Source: a virus. From it: 28,703 nucleotides of DNA. The notes beneath the pieces were generated by a model. It was not told the DNA's origin, did no database searches, and saw only the letters and a program-made list of their open reading frames with translations. A program made the position numbers and the translations under genes. Positions 1 through 5,434 of the stretch are shown here, piece after piece. How positions within the stretch are numbered: position 1 is the stretch's first letter; the number at the start of each line of letters is the position of its first letter. The DNA is taken from IMG/VR virus record IMGVR_UViG_3300027513_000186, positions 1-28,703 of that record; one strand, written 5' to 3'.

Positions 1-72
1 CTGAGCCCCGACCTGAGCCCAGACCTGATCCCCGACCTGAGCCCCGACCTGAGCCCAGACCTGATCCCCGAC
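1..72 (-). repeat. Tandem repeat: two 36-bp copies built of 12-bp units, in frame
   Basis: Positions 1-36 and 37-72 are identical. Each copy consists of three near-identical 12-bp units (CTGAGCCCCGAC, CTGAGCCCAGAC, CTGATCCCCGAC on the plus strand). Both periods are multiples of three, so copy-number changes would keep the frame of the minus-strand gene and only change the number of AQVG/DQVW units. The repeat continues to the window edge, so the true copy number is unknown. Confidence 0.9.
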
Positions 73-309
73 CTGAGCTCCGGGCAGCTGCGAGAGCATC
101 CACGAGCCGATCGCGCCGGAGAACGGCGAGTCCAACCAGACCACGATCCGCGGCGGCTCAAGCCCCGCCGCCCGGTACGCCTCGCCAACCCCCGCGACCG
201 CCTCCTCCCGGTTGGCCCGGGCGGTGGACAGGCCGTGGGCCAGCCACTCGTCGCGGACAACCGGCATGAGGGCTTCCTGCTCTGGGGTGAGGCGGTCGAT
301 GCGGGTCAT
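1..309 (-). CDS. DUF6745-like repeat protein, N-terminal part (runs off the window)
   Basis: The frame is open from ATG at 309 to the window edge, giving 103 residues with no stop, so the C-terminus is missing. It begins MTRIDRLTPEQEALMPVVR and continues with a helical region containing LSTARANREEAVAGVGEAYR and GLEPPRIVVWLDSPFSGA. A run of four-residue units of the type (A/D)QV(G/W) follows, encoded by the tandem repeat at 1-72. This N-terminus followed by variable QV/SV-rich repeats is what I recall of actinobacterial DUF6745 proteins, whose function is not established. The ATG overlaps the stop of the upstream gene (ATGA, 309-306), so it is probably translationally coupled as the last visible gene of the early operon. 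The number of repeats and any catalytic domain cannot be judged here. Confidence 0.75.
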   Translation of the reverse strand, partial: MTRIDRLTPEQEALMPVVRDEWLAHGLSTARANREEAVAGVGEAYRAAGLEPPRIVVWLDSPFSGAIGSWMLSQLPGAQVGDQVWAQVGAQVGDQVWAQVGAQ

Positions 310-689
310 GACGCACCTGCTGGCGGGATCATGCGGTGCTCGGAAACCGTGATCACCAGGTCCGCTCGCGGGCCGAGCCAATCCTTGACCTCGACGGTGA
401 AGTAGCGGGTGATCGACCACGTGCCAGCGGCCCAGTGACGGCTGGTGGAGTCGCGACCGTCGAACTTGATGACGGCGGGGACACCGAGGGCTTCGGCCCA
501 GCGGGTTACCTCGGCCTCGGTGGCCAGGTGGACGAACATGTCGTACTGGCCGATGAGTGACTTGTACTGCTGGCCGTGGTCGCACCACGTGCGGGTGACG
601 GGGTCGGGCAGGTTGTGCTCGGCGATGAGCGCGTCGAGCCGGTGGTTCGCGAACGTCTCGTCCACAGTGGACGTGGTTGGGGCGGTCAT
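306..689 (-). CDS. Phage early protein of unknown function, 127 aa
   Basis: I do not recognise this protein. It starts at ATG 689, which overlaps the previous gene's stop (ATGA, 689-686), and its own stop overlaps the next start (309-306). It is therefore embedded in a translationally coupled operon, which argues strongly that it is real. It is soluble, with no membrane segment. The N-terminal part (HRLDALIAEHNLPDP, about residues 17-31) looks helical. The centre and C-terminus are alternating hydrophobic/charged, consistent with a small alpha/beta fold (VTRWAEALGVPAVIKFDGRD, then TWSITRYFTVEVKDWLG). There is no metal-binding Cys/His cluster. A role in early phage metabolism or takeover is only inferred from position. 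Confidence 0.8.
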   Translation of the reverse strand: MTAPTTSTVDETFANHRLDALIAEHNLPDPVTRTWCDHGQQYKSLIGQYDMFVHLATEAEVTRWAEALGVPAVIKFDGRDSTSRHWAAGTWSITRYFTVEVKDWLGPRADLVITVSEHRMIPPAGAS

Positions 690-1219
690 TTGCGCAGCCC
701 GGCCTTCACCGCGTCGGCCAGCAGCTCGGCCGCCTTGCCCTGCACGGCCGCGACAACCTTGGCCTTCTCCTCGGCGAAGATGGCCGCCATCGCCTTCACC
801 AGTTCGGCCTCCACCAGTGCGGCGATGACCCGCTCGGCACCGGTCAAGCTCGGGCCGCGGCCGTAGTCGTTGTTGGACTTCTTCTCGGTGAAGAACTTCT
901 CGGCCTCGCCGACGATCAGCGCGCGCAGGGTGGTGGGCGGCTTACCGGTCGGCTCGCCCCACTGGTTGGTCTGCTGCACCGGCTCGGTCATCACAGACGC
1001 GATCTCTGTCTTGACCACTTCGCGGATCTCCTCGTCGCGAATGATCGCGACGCGCTTGGCCAGTCCACTGTGGATCTCGCGGTACTCGCCGTCCTTGGCG
1101 AGGTGCTGCACCGCTGCCGTGACGATTGCGTCGGCGAGGGTGACCGGGGCGTCGTGGTACCCGGCACCGATCACGGTCTCTAGGGACAGGTCGGTGATCG
1201 CGATGTTCAGGGGCGTCAT
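686..1219 (-). CDS. Phage early protein of unknown function, helical/coiled-coil C-terminus, 177 aa
   Basis: The gene runs from ATG 1219 (ATGA overlap with the upstream gene) to TGA at 686 (ATGA overlap with the next). The N-terminal third (residues about 1-60) is mixed and contains ADAIVTAAVQHLAKD. A short variable linker carries NQWGEPTGKPPTT (about 86-98). The C-terminal half (about 100-177) is strongly helical and Ala/Glu/Lys-rich, with heptad-like spacing (VIAALVEAELVKAMAAIF and onward), which suggests a coiled coil and oligomerisation. Similar mid-size helical proteins are common in early regions of actinobacterial phages without known function. No enzymatic motif is visible. Confidence 0.8.
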   Translation of the reverse strand: MTPLNIAITDLSLETVIGAGYHDAPVTLADAIVTAAVQHLAKDGEYREIHSGLAKRVAIIRDEEIREVVKTEIASVMTEPVQQTNQWGEPTGKPPTTLRALIVGEAEKFFTEKKSNNDYGRGPSLTGAERVIAALVEAELVKAMAAIFAEEKAKVVAAVQGKAAELLADAVKAGLRK

Positions 1220-1668
1220 GACCAGGAGCCGATCTCGTCGACGCTGGCCAGCCGCCGGATGGGGCCGCCGTCACCGGTGTGGACCTCGTGCCACCTTCGG
1301 CCGGTGCCGGTTGTCGCGTCCATCAGGCACGTTGTGCGGTTGGCGGCGGTGCCGTTCTGGAACGCGAACAGGCGGGTGCCGGTCTGGGTGATCCACACTT
1401 CGCCCGGCTGGGGGACACCGTCGGCGGGCACCGACCGGGCGATGTGCAGGTTCTTGATGCGGCGCGGGATGTGGATGTAGACGCGTTCGCCGGCGTCGTC
1501 GACGGCCTCGAACACGAGGGCGTCCGTTGCGCCGTAGCCGACGGCCGCGCCGCGGAGTTCGACGTTGACGACCTCGCCGGGCTGAAGGGCGTCGGCTGGG
1601 TTGTGCTGGTTGGTGTCGGTGGCGGGTTCTACAGTGGACGGCTCAACGGTGGCGGTAGTGTGCTCCAT
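1216..1668 (-). CDS. Phage early protein of unknown function, 150 aa
   Basis: The ATG at 1668 is preceded on the minus strand by a clear Shine-Dalgarno (GAGAGGAGTG, with AGGAG nine bases before the start). This is one of the strongest ribosome sites in the window and opens a new translational unit after a 121-base gap. The first 30 residues are Thr/Glu/Pro-rich and probably disordered. The rest is beta-rich (GEVVNVELRGAAVGYGATDALVFEA, continuing through a YIHIPRRIKNLHIA stretch). I know no family for it. The stop overlaps the next start (ATGA, 1219-1216). The hairpin at 1691-1718 lies just 5' of the ribosome site and could affect its expression. Confidence 0.8.
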   Translation of the reverse strand: MEHTTATVEPSTVEPATDTNQHNPADALQPGEVVNVELRGAAVGYGATDALVFEAVDDAGERVYIHIPRRIKNLHIARSVPADGVPQPGEVWITQTGTRLFAFQNGTAANRTTCLMDATTGTGRRWHEVHTGDGGPIRRLASVDEIGSWS

Positions 1669-1690
1669 GAGAGATCACTCCTCTCGTTCG

Positions 1691-1725
1691 GAGCTCCGGT
1701 CAGTGGCGATCGGAGCTCTGTTTTT
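1691..1725 (+). terminator. Intrinsic-terminator-like hairpin with T-run (plus-strand sense), 5' of the 1668 gene
   Basis: GAGCTCCG (1691-1698) and CGGAGCTC (1711-1718) are perfectly complementary with a 12-base loop, followed on the plus strand by TG and five Ts (1721-1725). In the plus sense this has the form of an intrinsic terminator, although no plus-strand gene lies to its left in the window. In the minus sense the same hairpin lies in the leader of the 1216-1668 gene, directly upstream of its ribosome site. Either role is inference. Confidence 0.45.
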
Positions 1726-1747
1726 GTGGGTGGTTTTGCTTTGGTGG

Positions 1748-1787
1748 GGTGGCGGGGCCGGGCCCCCTCAGACCGGGCCCCGCCACC
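1748..1787 (-). terminator. GC-rich hairpin directly after a minus-strand stop codon
   Basis: GGTGGCGGGGCC (1748-1759) pairs perfectly over 12 bp with GGCCCCGCCACC (1776-1787), with a 16-base loop. The stem begins two bases beyond the stop codon (1792-1790) of the minus-strand gene 1790-2194. A strong stem without a clear U-run is a common form of actinobacterial terminator. It probably ends or attenuates the first part of the early operon before the gene at 1668. Confidence 0.5.
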
Positions 1788-1789
1788 GT

Positions 1790-2194
1790 TCAGCCGCTCG
1801 CCGCGGGGTCCAGCCTCGGCGGCGGCACCGCGCCAGCAGGGCGCGCGGGTTTTGGGGCACGGCCGCCCAGCCCGGTGCCGGGGCTGGGGGCCGCTGGTGC
1901 GAGACCGCGGGGTGCTGCACCATTCGTGGCACGGCTTGCCGTGCTTCCAAGTGCCACGCCCGTCTGTGGGATCCCGGCCGTGTCAGGTGTGTGGCGGGGG
2001 TCGTCGTACCAGCCCCAGCAGTGGATGCACTGGTTGAGCCAGCCGGGCCGTACGGGCCGTTCCTGCCCGGGGGCGAGCGGTGTCGGTTCCGGCGTGCTGG
2101 TACGGAACCGGTGCGGCGGGATGAGCCGCCACAGCGGGACACCGGCGGCTGGTTGGCCTTTGTGCCGGGCACGGACGAGGTTCACGGTGGTCAT
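1790..2194 (-). CDS. Small phage protein with CxxC-x-W motif, 134 aa
   Basis: The ATG at 2194 overlaps the stop of the gene before it (ATGA, 2194-2191), which decides the frame in a region where other frames are also open. The N-terminus MTTVNLVRARHKGQPAAG leads into a Pro/Arg-rich stretch and a central motif NQCIHCWGWYDDPRHTPD (about residues 59-76). The single CxxC could bind a metal if paired across a dimer. The C-terminal 50 residues are Pro/Ala/Gly-rich and probably disordered. Small proteins with a CxxCxGWxDDxRH-like patch occur in actinobacterial phage early regions, but I cannot assign a function. Confidence 0.7.
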   Translation of the reverse strand: MTTVNLVRARHKGQPAAGVPLWRLIPPHRFRTSTPEPTPLAPGQERPVRPGWLNQCIHCWGWYDDPRHTPDTAGIPQTGVALGSTASRATNGAAPRGLAPAAPSPGTGLGGRAPKPARPAGAVPPPRLDPAASG

Positions 2195-2718
2195 GACTCG
2201 TCCTCATCGAGGTCCACATTGGACTCGGGCTGTGCCTCGTCGTCTTTCCACAGGCCCGTCTCACGCACGCACGCATCCCAGGTCACCTCGTGCGGAGGCC
2301 GACCGTCGGCGAGCTGGTCCGCGGCCCACACTGCGAAGTGGCCCATCTCGGTCTGCTCGCGCGCTGCGGTGTCGAACGCCCGCTGCGCGTCGGCCTGAGC
2401 ACGGCCAGCCACGGCGACTTTGAACTTCACCGGCGCGTGCTGGTTCTCGATGATGTTGCCGCCGTCGTCAGCGAGTAGCCGATGAGGCTCGTAGGCGTAG
2501 TGCTCCAGCCCTGGGATCACGATCGATCCCTCCGGGGCGGTCTGCCCGGGCCTCTTGCGGCGGGCGACCACTCGCTGCGCGAGCCCGAGCCGGGCCTTGT
2601 CCGGGTCGAAGTCGATTTGCTCGGCGAGGAGCGTCACGAGGCTCGATTCGACGATGCTGCCGTCGGGGTTGCGGTCGGCGTGGTCGAATGCGTAGCCGTA
2701 CGCCTGGTCACTCTTCAT
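2191..2718 (-). CDS. Phage early protein of unknown function, 175 aa
   Basis: The ATG at 2718 has a good ribosome site (AAGGGGA about eight bases upstream) and overlaps the end of the HTH regulator gene by 11 bases. The protein is soluble and charged. It has an N-terminal stretch AYGYAFDHADRNPDG, a basic patch VARRKRPGQ (about 51-59), a central VKFKVAVAGRAQADAQRAF and a very acidic tail (last 15 residues, Asp/Glu-rich). No catalytic motif is recognisable. Position directly after a ParB/HTH-like protein in a coupled operon suggests a DNA-transaction or regulatory role, but that is inference only. Confidence 0.8.
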   Translation of the reverse strand: MKSDQAYGYAFDHADRNPDGSIVESSLVTLLAEQIDFDPDKARLGLAQRVVARRKRPGQTAPEGSIVIPGLEHYAYEPHRLLADDGGNIIENQHAPVKFKVAVAGRAQADAQRAFDTAAREQTEMGHFAVWAADQLADGRPPHEVTWDACVRETGLWKDDEAQPESNVDLDEDES

Positions 2719-3484
2719 GGTCGAGTTCCCCTTCGAGCAGGTCGATTGCCTTGCGCAGCTCGCGGATCATGTCGGCGGTGACGAGGCCTCGTTCGCCCAG
2801 CCGGGATCCGCTGACGACGGTGACGACGGCGGCCAGGACGGTGGTGACGATGGTCTTGGATTCGCGTCGGGCGGCTTCGATGGTCTGGATGCGCTGGACT
2901 TCCGCCTCGTGCTGGCGGCGTTCTTCGGGATCCCACTTCGGTGGCTTCGGGCGCTCGGGCTCCGCAGCAGGCTCGGCTGCTGGTGGTAAAGCTTGACCGT
3001 TCAATGTGGACGGTGCCGGCGGTGCTGACACGGGCCGGCTGGCCGGGTAGGTCTTGCCGTCGGCGCCCCTGACCGCCTCTGGAAGGTGGCTACTTTTAGC
3101 CACCTGTTCAAGGTCGTTCTCGACGGTCCGTTTGCTGACACCGAGGCTCGCGGCGATGCCCCGCTGGCTCATACCCTGCGCGCGCAGGTCCTTCGCGGCA
3201 TCGCGCCGGTCGTCCCGCGTGAGTCCGCGCAGCGCCTGGCTGAACTCGGCCTCCACGTACGCGAACCACGACGGGTAGCCCAGGGCTGCCCAGTCCCGCT
3301 GCGCGTAGGCGTCGGCGATGTCCTGCCGCATCTGCGTGTACGAGGTGAGCCCGGCCCGGATCCGGGTGGCCCGGGCGCGGGCGAGGTCGGCGGTGACCTG
3401 GGGCAGGTCGGCGTCGCGGTCGATGAGGTCGGCGGGGCTGGTGCCGAGCAGGTCGGGGATGGCGGACACGGTGGTGGCGATCAT
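2708..3484 (-). CDS. HTH DNA-binding regulator, ParB-like helix-turn-helix type, 258 aa
   Basis: The start at ATG 3484 overlaps the stop of the small membrane gene (ATGA). The frame stays open further upstream, but that part is Arg-rich shadow sequence. Residues about 85-125 contain a clear helix-turn-helix (AKDLRAQGMSQRGIAASLG, then VSKRTVENDL), preceded by a helical region (about 27-90). After the HTH comes GADGKTYPASRP, a signature often found behind the HTH of ParB-like and replication/regulatory proteins of actinobacterial plasmids and phages. A Pro/Ala linker (150-185) and a charged helical C-terminus (about 186-258) follow, the latter probably a dimerisation coiled coil. The ParB N-terminal nuclease/CTPase motifs are not visible, so this is a DNA-binding regulator or replication-associated factor rather than a full ParB. 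Confidence 0.8.
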   Translation of the reverse strand: MIATTVSAIPDLLGTSPADLIDRDADLPQVTADLARARATRIRAGLTSYTQMRQDIADAYAQRDWAALGYPSWFAYVEAEFSQALRGLTRDDRRDAAKDLRAQGMSQRGIAASLGVSKRTVENDLEQVAKSSHLPEAVRGADGKTYPASRPVSAPPAPSTLNGQALPPAAEPAAEPERPKPPKWDPEERRQHEAEVQRIQTIEAARRESKTIVTTVLAAVVTVVSGSRLGERGLVTADMIRELRKAIDLLEGELDHEE

Positions 3485-3660
3485 CGGGTCACGACCGCGA
3501 CGAGGCCGAGCAGCCCGGAGCTGATCATGACGCCGGAGCCGACCGCGACCAGGACGAGGCAGCCGGAGCTCTTCGACCCGCCGCCACCGCGCCGACCTCC
3601 GCCGCCACGGACCTTCGGGCCGCGACCGCCGCCACCGCGCCTTCCCGGCGGGCGGCTCAT
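3481..3660 (-). CDS. Small basic glycine-rich single-span membrane protein, 59 aa
   Basis: Both ends fix this short gene. ATG 3660 overlaps the upstream stop (ATGA, 3660-3657), and its TGA overlaps the next start (3484-3481). Residues 1-30 are Arg/Gly-rich (RRGGGGRGPKVRGGGGRRGG). Residues about 32-57 form one hydrophobic segment (CLVLVAVGSGVMISSGLLGL). The positive-inside rule predicts the basic N-terminus in the cytoplasm. Function unknown. Being second in the early operon next to the Cro-like gene, it could act at the membrane early in infection (for example in exclusion), but nothing in the sequence proves this. Confidence 0.65.
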   Translation of the reverse strand: MSRPPGRRGGGGRGPKVRGGGGRRGGGGSKSSGCLVLVAVGSGVMISSGLLGLVAVVTR

Positions 3661-3863
3661 GACGCGACCCGGGTCTCGGTAACGATGCGGTCGGCGAACC
3701 AGAGTCGCAGGGTCTCCCAGCTGACCTTGACCTTGGTCCGCTCGGACAGGTCGTCGGCGATCGCCCGCCACGACTCCGTCGCTCGCCGTGCAGCGACGTG
3801 CTCGGCAAGCGGCTCACCGAGGCGGTCCTCGATCAGCTGGTAGAGAGGTGACGGTTGTGACAT
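3657..3863 (-). CDS. Small HTH protein in the Cro position, 68 aa
   Basis: The ATG at 3863 lies at the edge of the intergenic region shared with the divergent repressor. There is no obvious Shine-Dalgarno, so it may be leaderless or start very close to its promoter. Residues about 31-57 (SWRAIADDLSERTKVKVSWE, then TLRLWF) form a helix-turn-helix, and the whole protein is little more than that. Its position as first gene of the minus-strand early operon, divergent from an XRE repressor and next to an integrase, is where Cro is found in temperate actinobacteriophages. It probably represses the repressor promoter or modulates early transcription. An excisionase/RDF function is the main alternative for a protein of this size. 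Confidence 0.75.
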   Translation of the reverse strand: MSQPSPLYQLIEDRLGEPLAEHVAARRATESWRAIADDLSERTKVKVSWETLRLWFADRIVTETRVAS

Positions 3864-3975
3864 GGCCCGAAGTTTGTCAGGGACAAGCTAGTTGCGCAAG
3901 TGGCCACGTTAACTTCCTGTGACACAATCTGTTTGGCATTGCCAACAGGTTTGTCGATCAGGCAGGATCTACCCC
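3864..3975. promoter_or_regulatory. Divergent control region between the Cro-like gene and the repressor, with candidate operators
   Basis: This 112-base stretch must contain promoters for both directions. GTTTGTC occurs twice in direct orientation (3872-3878 and 3949-3955). The first copy is half of an imperfect 7-bp dyad with GACAAGC (3882-3888, one G:T pair). CTGTTTGGCATTGCCAACAG (3929-3948) is a near-palindrome with one bulged T. TTGCGCAA (3892-3899) and GTGGCCAC (3900-3907) are adjacent perfect palindromes. The stretch is AT-richer than its neighbours. I could not fix convincing -35/-10 hexamers. The dyads are good candidates for repressor and Cro binding sites. Confidence 0.6.
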
Positions 3976-4356
3976 ATGACAGAGATTGATGAGCGCGAGG
4001 GCCGACTGGTCCGGGCGATCCCGGTCGACAGCTTCGGCAACCGACTAATGCTGGTCCGCGCACACCTGGGGCATCTCACCGTCAAAGACGCCGCCGAACG
4101 CTGCGGCCTCAACTACGGCAGCTGGTCCAACTGGGAACACGGGAAGCTACCGCGCGACATCCTCGACGTCGCCGAAGCGGTCGCTGAGGGCCTGAGCATC
4201 GACCGGGACTGGCTCCTGCATGGCGGGCCGTTGGCCGAAACCGCGCGACGTCAGCGGCGAGAGGTTAGGTCACCCTACTCGCCATCCACGAGCGGACCGG
4301 GTCGCCACCTGCGCCGACCGCGGCGCCTTGACCGCCATGAGCGAATTCCCGCATAG
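3976..4356 (+). CDS. Phage immunity repressor, XRE-family HTH, 126 aa
   Basis: ATG 3976 (MTEIDEREGRL) is preferred over an earlier in-frame ATG near 3919, because the upstream codons cover the operator-like dyads. Residues about 20-80 form the DNA-binding domain: FGNRLMLVRAHLGHLTVKDA, then AERCGLNYGSWSNWEHGK, an XRE-type helix-turn-helix, ending with RDWLLHGGPLA. This pattern is characteristic of short repressors of temperate actinobacteriophages. There is no peptidase/LexA-like C-terminal domain. Residues about 88-126 are Arg/Pro/Ser-rich, low complexity, and end in Ala. The integrase gene follows on the same strand. In BPs-type phages the repressor has this size and place, and its C-terminal part is removed by integration at an internal attP. 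That would explain the odd tail here, but it is inference. Confidence 0.85.
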   Translation: MTEIDEREGRLVRAIPVDSFGNRLMLVRAHLGHLTVKDAAERCGLNYGSWSNWEHGKLPRDILDVAEAVAEGLSIDRDWLLHGGPLAETARRQRREVRSPYSPSTSGPGRHLRRPRRLDRHERIPA

Positions 4357-4465
4357 CTTCGAAGGACTTCGAACCCGTTCGTCCAATGCTGACCGTCCGT
4401 GTCGCTGTGATCACAGGCCGTTTAGCTGTAAACCGTCTATGCAGAAAGCGAGTTGCATCTTCGCC
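4357..4465. promoter_or_regulatory. Repressor-integrase junction with clustered dyads; candidate attP and Int/RDF binding region
   Basis: Four symmetric elements fall within 109 bases. CTTCGAAG (4357-4364) is followed ten bases on by a second CTTCGAA (4367-4373). CTGTGATCACAG (4405-4416) is a perfect 12-bp palindrome. GTTTA-GCTG-TAAAC (4420-4433) is an inverted repeat with a four-base centre. ATGCA (4439-4443) and TGCAT (4454-4458) are inverted around 10 bases. Read on the minus strand, 4364-4377 contains GGGTTCGAAGTCC, which resembles a tRNA T-arm but has one base too many. Tyrosine integrases use inverted core sites and repeated arm sites, so this stretch and the adjoining repressor 3' end are the best attP candidates. 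The core itself cannot be defined without the host site. Confidence 0.4.
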
Positions 4466-5350
4466 ATGTCTGATCTCATCGCCCGACACCTCGCAGCATT
4501 GCGAGCCAAGGGCCTATCCGAGAACACCGTCCATGACCGCAAGCGCCTCCTCAAGGCGCTCGACCGCGACCTCCCCCACGGCGTCGACCAGGCCGCCACC
4601 GAAGAGCTACAGGAATGGCTGGGCCGCGAGGGCCTCGCCGCGAAGACCCGCGAGACGTACTGGTGTCACATCGTGGGTTTCTACCGCTGGGCCGCTCGGG
4701 GTCGCACTCCTCGCCTGGACTGGGATCCCAGCGAGGAACTCGATCGGCCCGTTCCCGGCCGTCATCATCCCCGCGTCGCCGCCGACGACCAACTGCACCA
4801 GTGCCTGCTGAGACTCGGCCACCCCGTGCGCCTCGCCGTCGTCCTCGCCGCCGGCCTGGGCATGCGCTGCGCCGAGATCTCCCGAGTGGCCCGTGAGCAC
4901 TTCGACGGGCACCGGGTCCTCATCCGCGGCAAGGGTGACAAGGAACGCAGTGTCCCGGTCCCGGCCGACGTGTGGGAGGAGGTTGAGCCGCTCCCGCCAG
5001 GGCTGCTCGTGGTGAACCGGTGGGGGCAGGCGATGTCCGCTGACGCCGTTGGGCAGGCATGTGCGAGTGCGTTGGACGCTGTAGGCTTCCCGACTCTGAC
5101 GATCCACTGGTTCCGGGGTGCCTACGCGACGAGGCTCCGCCGATCGGGGGTTGACCTGTCGGTCATCAGCCGTCTGCTCGGCCACTCGTCGGTCGCCACC
5201 ACCCAGCGGTACCTCGAACTCACGGAGGCCGACTTGGATCAAGCCATCGCCCACATGCCGACGCTGATGCAGTCGAGCTGGCGGGCACCCCGTCCCGTGG
5301 AGCCCGAGCCGGCCAGTAACCGGCTCGGACCCACCGCCGAGGCGGCGTAA
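4466..5350 (+). CDS. int: Tyrosine recombinase (phage integrase), 294 aa
   Basis: It catalyses site-specific integration and excision of the phage. The start chosen is ATG 4466 (MSDLIARHLAALRAKGLSEN), where the SAM-like N-terminal DNA-binding domain begins. An in-frame ATG at 4439 is possible, and the frame is open further upstream across the repressor end. Residues about 1-90 are the core-binding domain (TVHDRKRLLKAL, then TRETYWCHIVGFYRWA). The catalytic domain follows with all expected residues: Arg134 (GLGMRCAEIS), Lys156/159 (RGKGDKERSVPV), His214-x-x-Arg217 (IHWFRG), His240 (LLGHSSVATTQRY) and nucleophile Tyr249. About 45 residues extend past the Tyr and end in Glu-Ala-Ala, a terminus of the kind read by ClpXP. 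The gene is co-oriented with and downstream of the repressor, and the hairpin at 5362-5395 ends the unit. Confidence 0.93.
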   Translation: MSDLIARHLAALRAKGLSENTVHDRKRLLKALDRDLPHGVDQAATEELQEWLGREGLAAKTRETYWCHIVGFYRWAARGRTPRLDWDPSEELDRPVPGRHHPRVAADDQLHQCLLRLGHPVRLAVVLAAGLGMRCAEISRVAREHFDGHRVLIRGKGDKERSVPVPADVWEEVEPLPPGLLVVNRWGQAMSADAVGQACASALDAVGFPTLTIHWFRGAYATRLRRSGVDLSVISRLLGHSSVATTQRYLELTEADLDQAIAHMPTLMQSSWRAPRPVEPEPASNRLGPTAEAA

Positions 5351-5361
5351 CCCAGCATGAC

Positions 5362-5395
5362 GCCAACCCGCCGGTGCTGTCACCGGCGGGTTGGC
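5362..5395. terminator. 15-bp perfect hairpin between convergent genes; probable bidirectional terminator
   Basis: GCCAACCCGCCGGTG (5362-5376) and its exact reverse complement (5381-5395) flank a four-base loop, CTGT. It lies 12 bases after the integrase stop and 39 bases beyond the end of the minus-strand gene at 5435. It has no U-run on either strand, as is common in high-GC actinobacteria. The symmetry and convergent context make it a likely terminator for both directions. Confidence 0.8.
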
Positions 5396-5434
5396 CATCT
5401 CATGGGCCGAGACGGACATCAATGAACGGGGGGG

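Noticed and set aside
1768-2172. Alternative minus-strand frame overlapping the small CxxC protein
   Set aside because: It has no coupled start and its product is Arg/Pro-rich. The frame starting at 2194 has the ATGA overlap and a structured CxxC motif.
3485-3817. N-terminal extension of the HTH regulator by about 110 residues
   Set aside because: The extension is Arg/Pro/Ser-rich and overlaps two coupled genes in another frame. The ATGA overlap at 3484 marks the true start.
4364-4377. A tRNA gene or tRNA fragment
   Set aside because: The minus-strand GGGTTCGAAGTCC resembles a T-arm, but the loop has one base too many and no acceptor stem or CCA follows. I keep it only as a possible attachment core.
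4405-4416. CTGTGATCACAG as a CRP-type site
   Set aside because: The half-sites resemble TGTGA/TCACA, but CRP sites have a six-base centre and this one has none. It is listed only as part of the dyad cluster.
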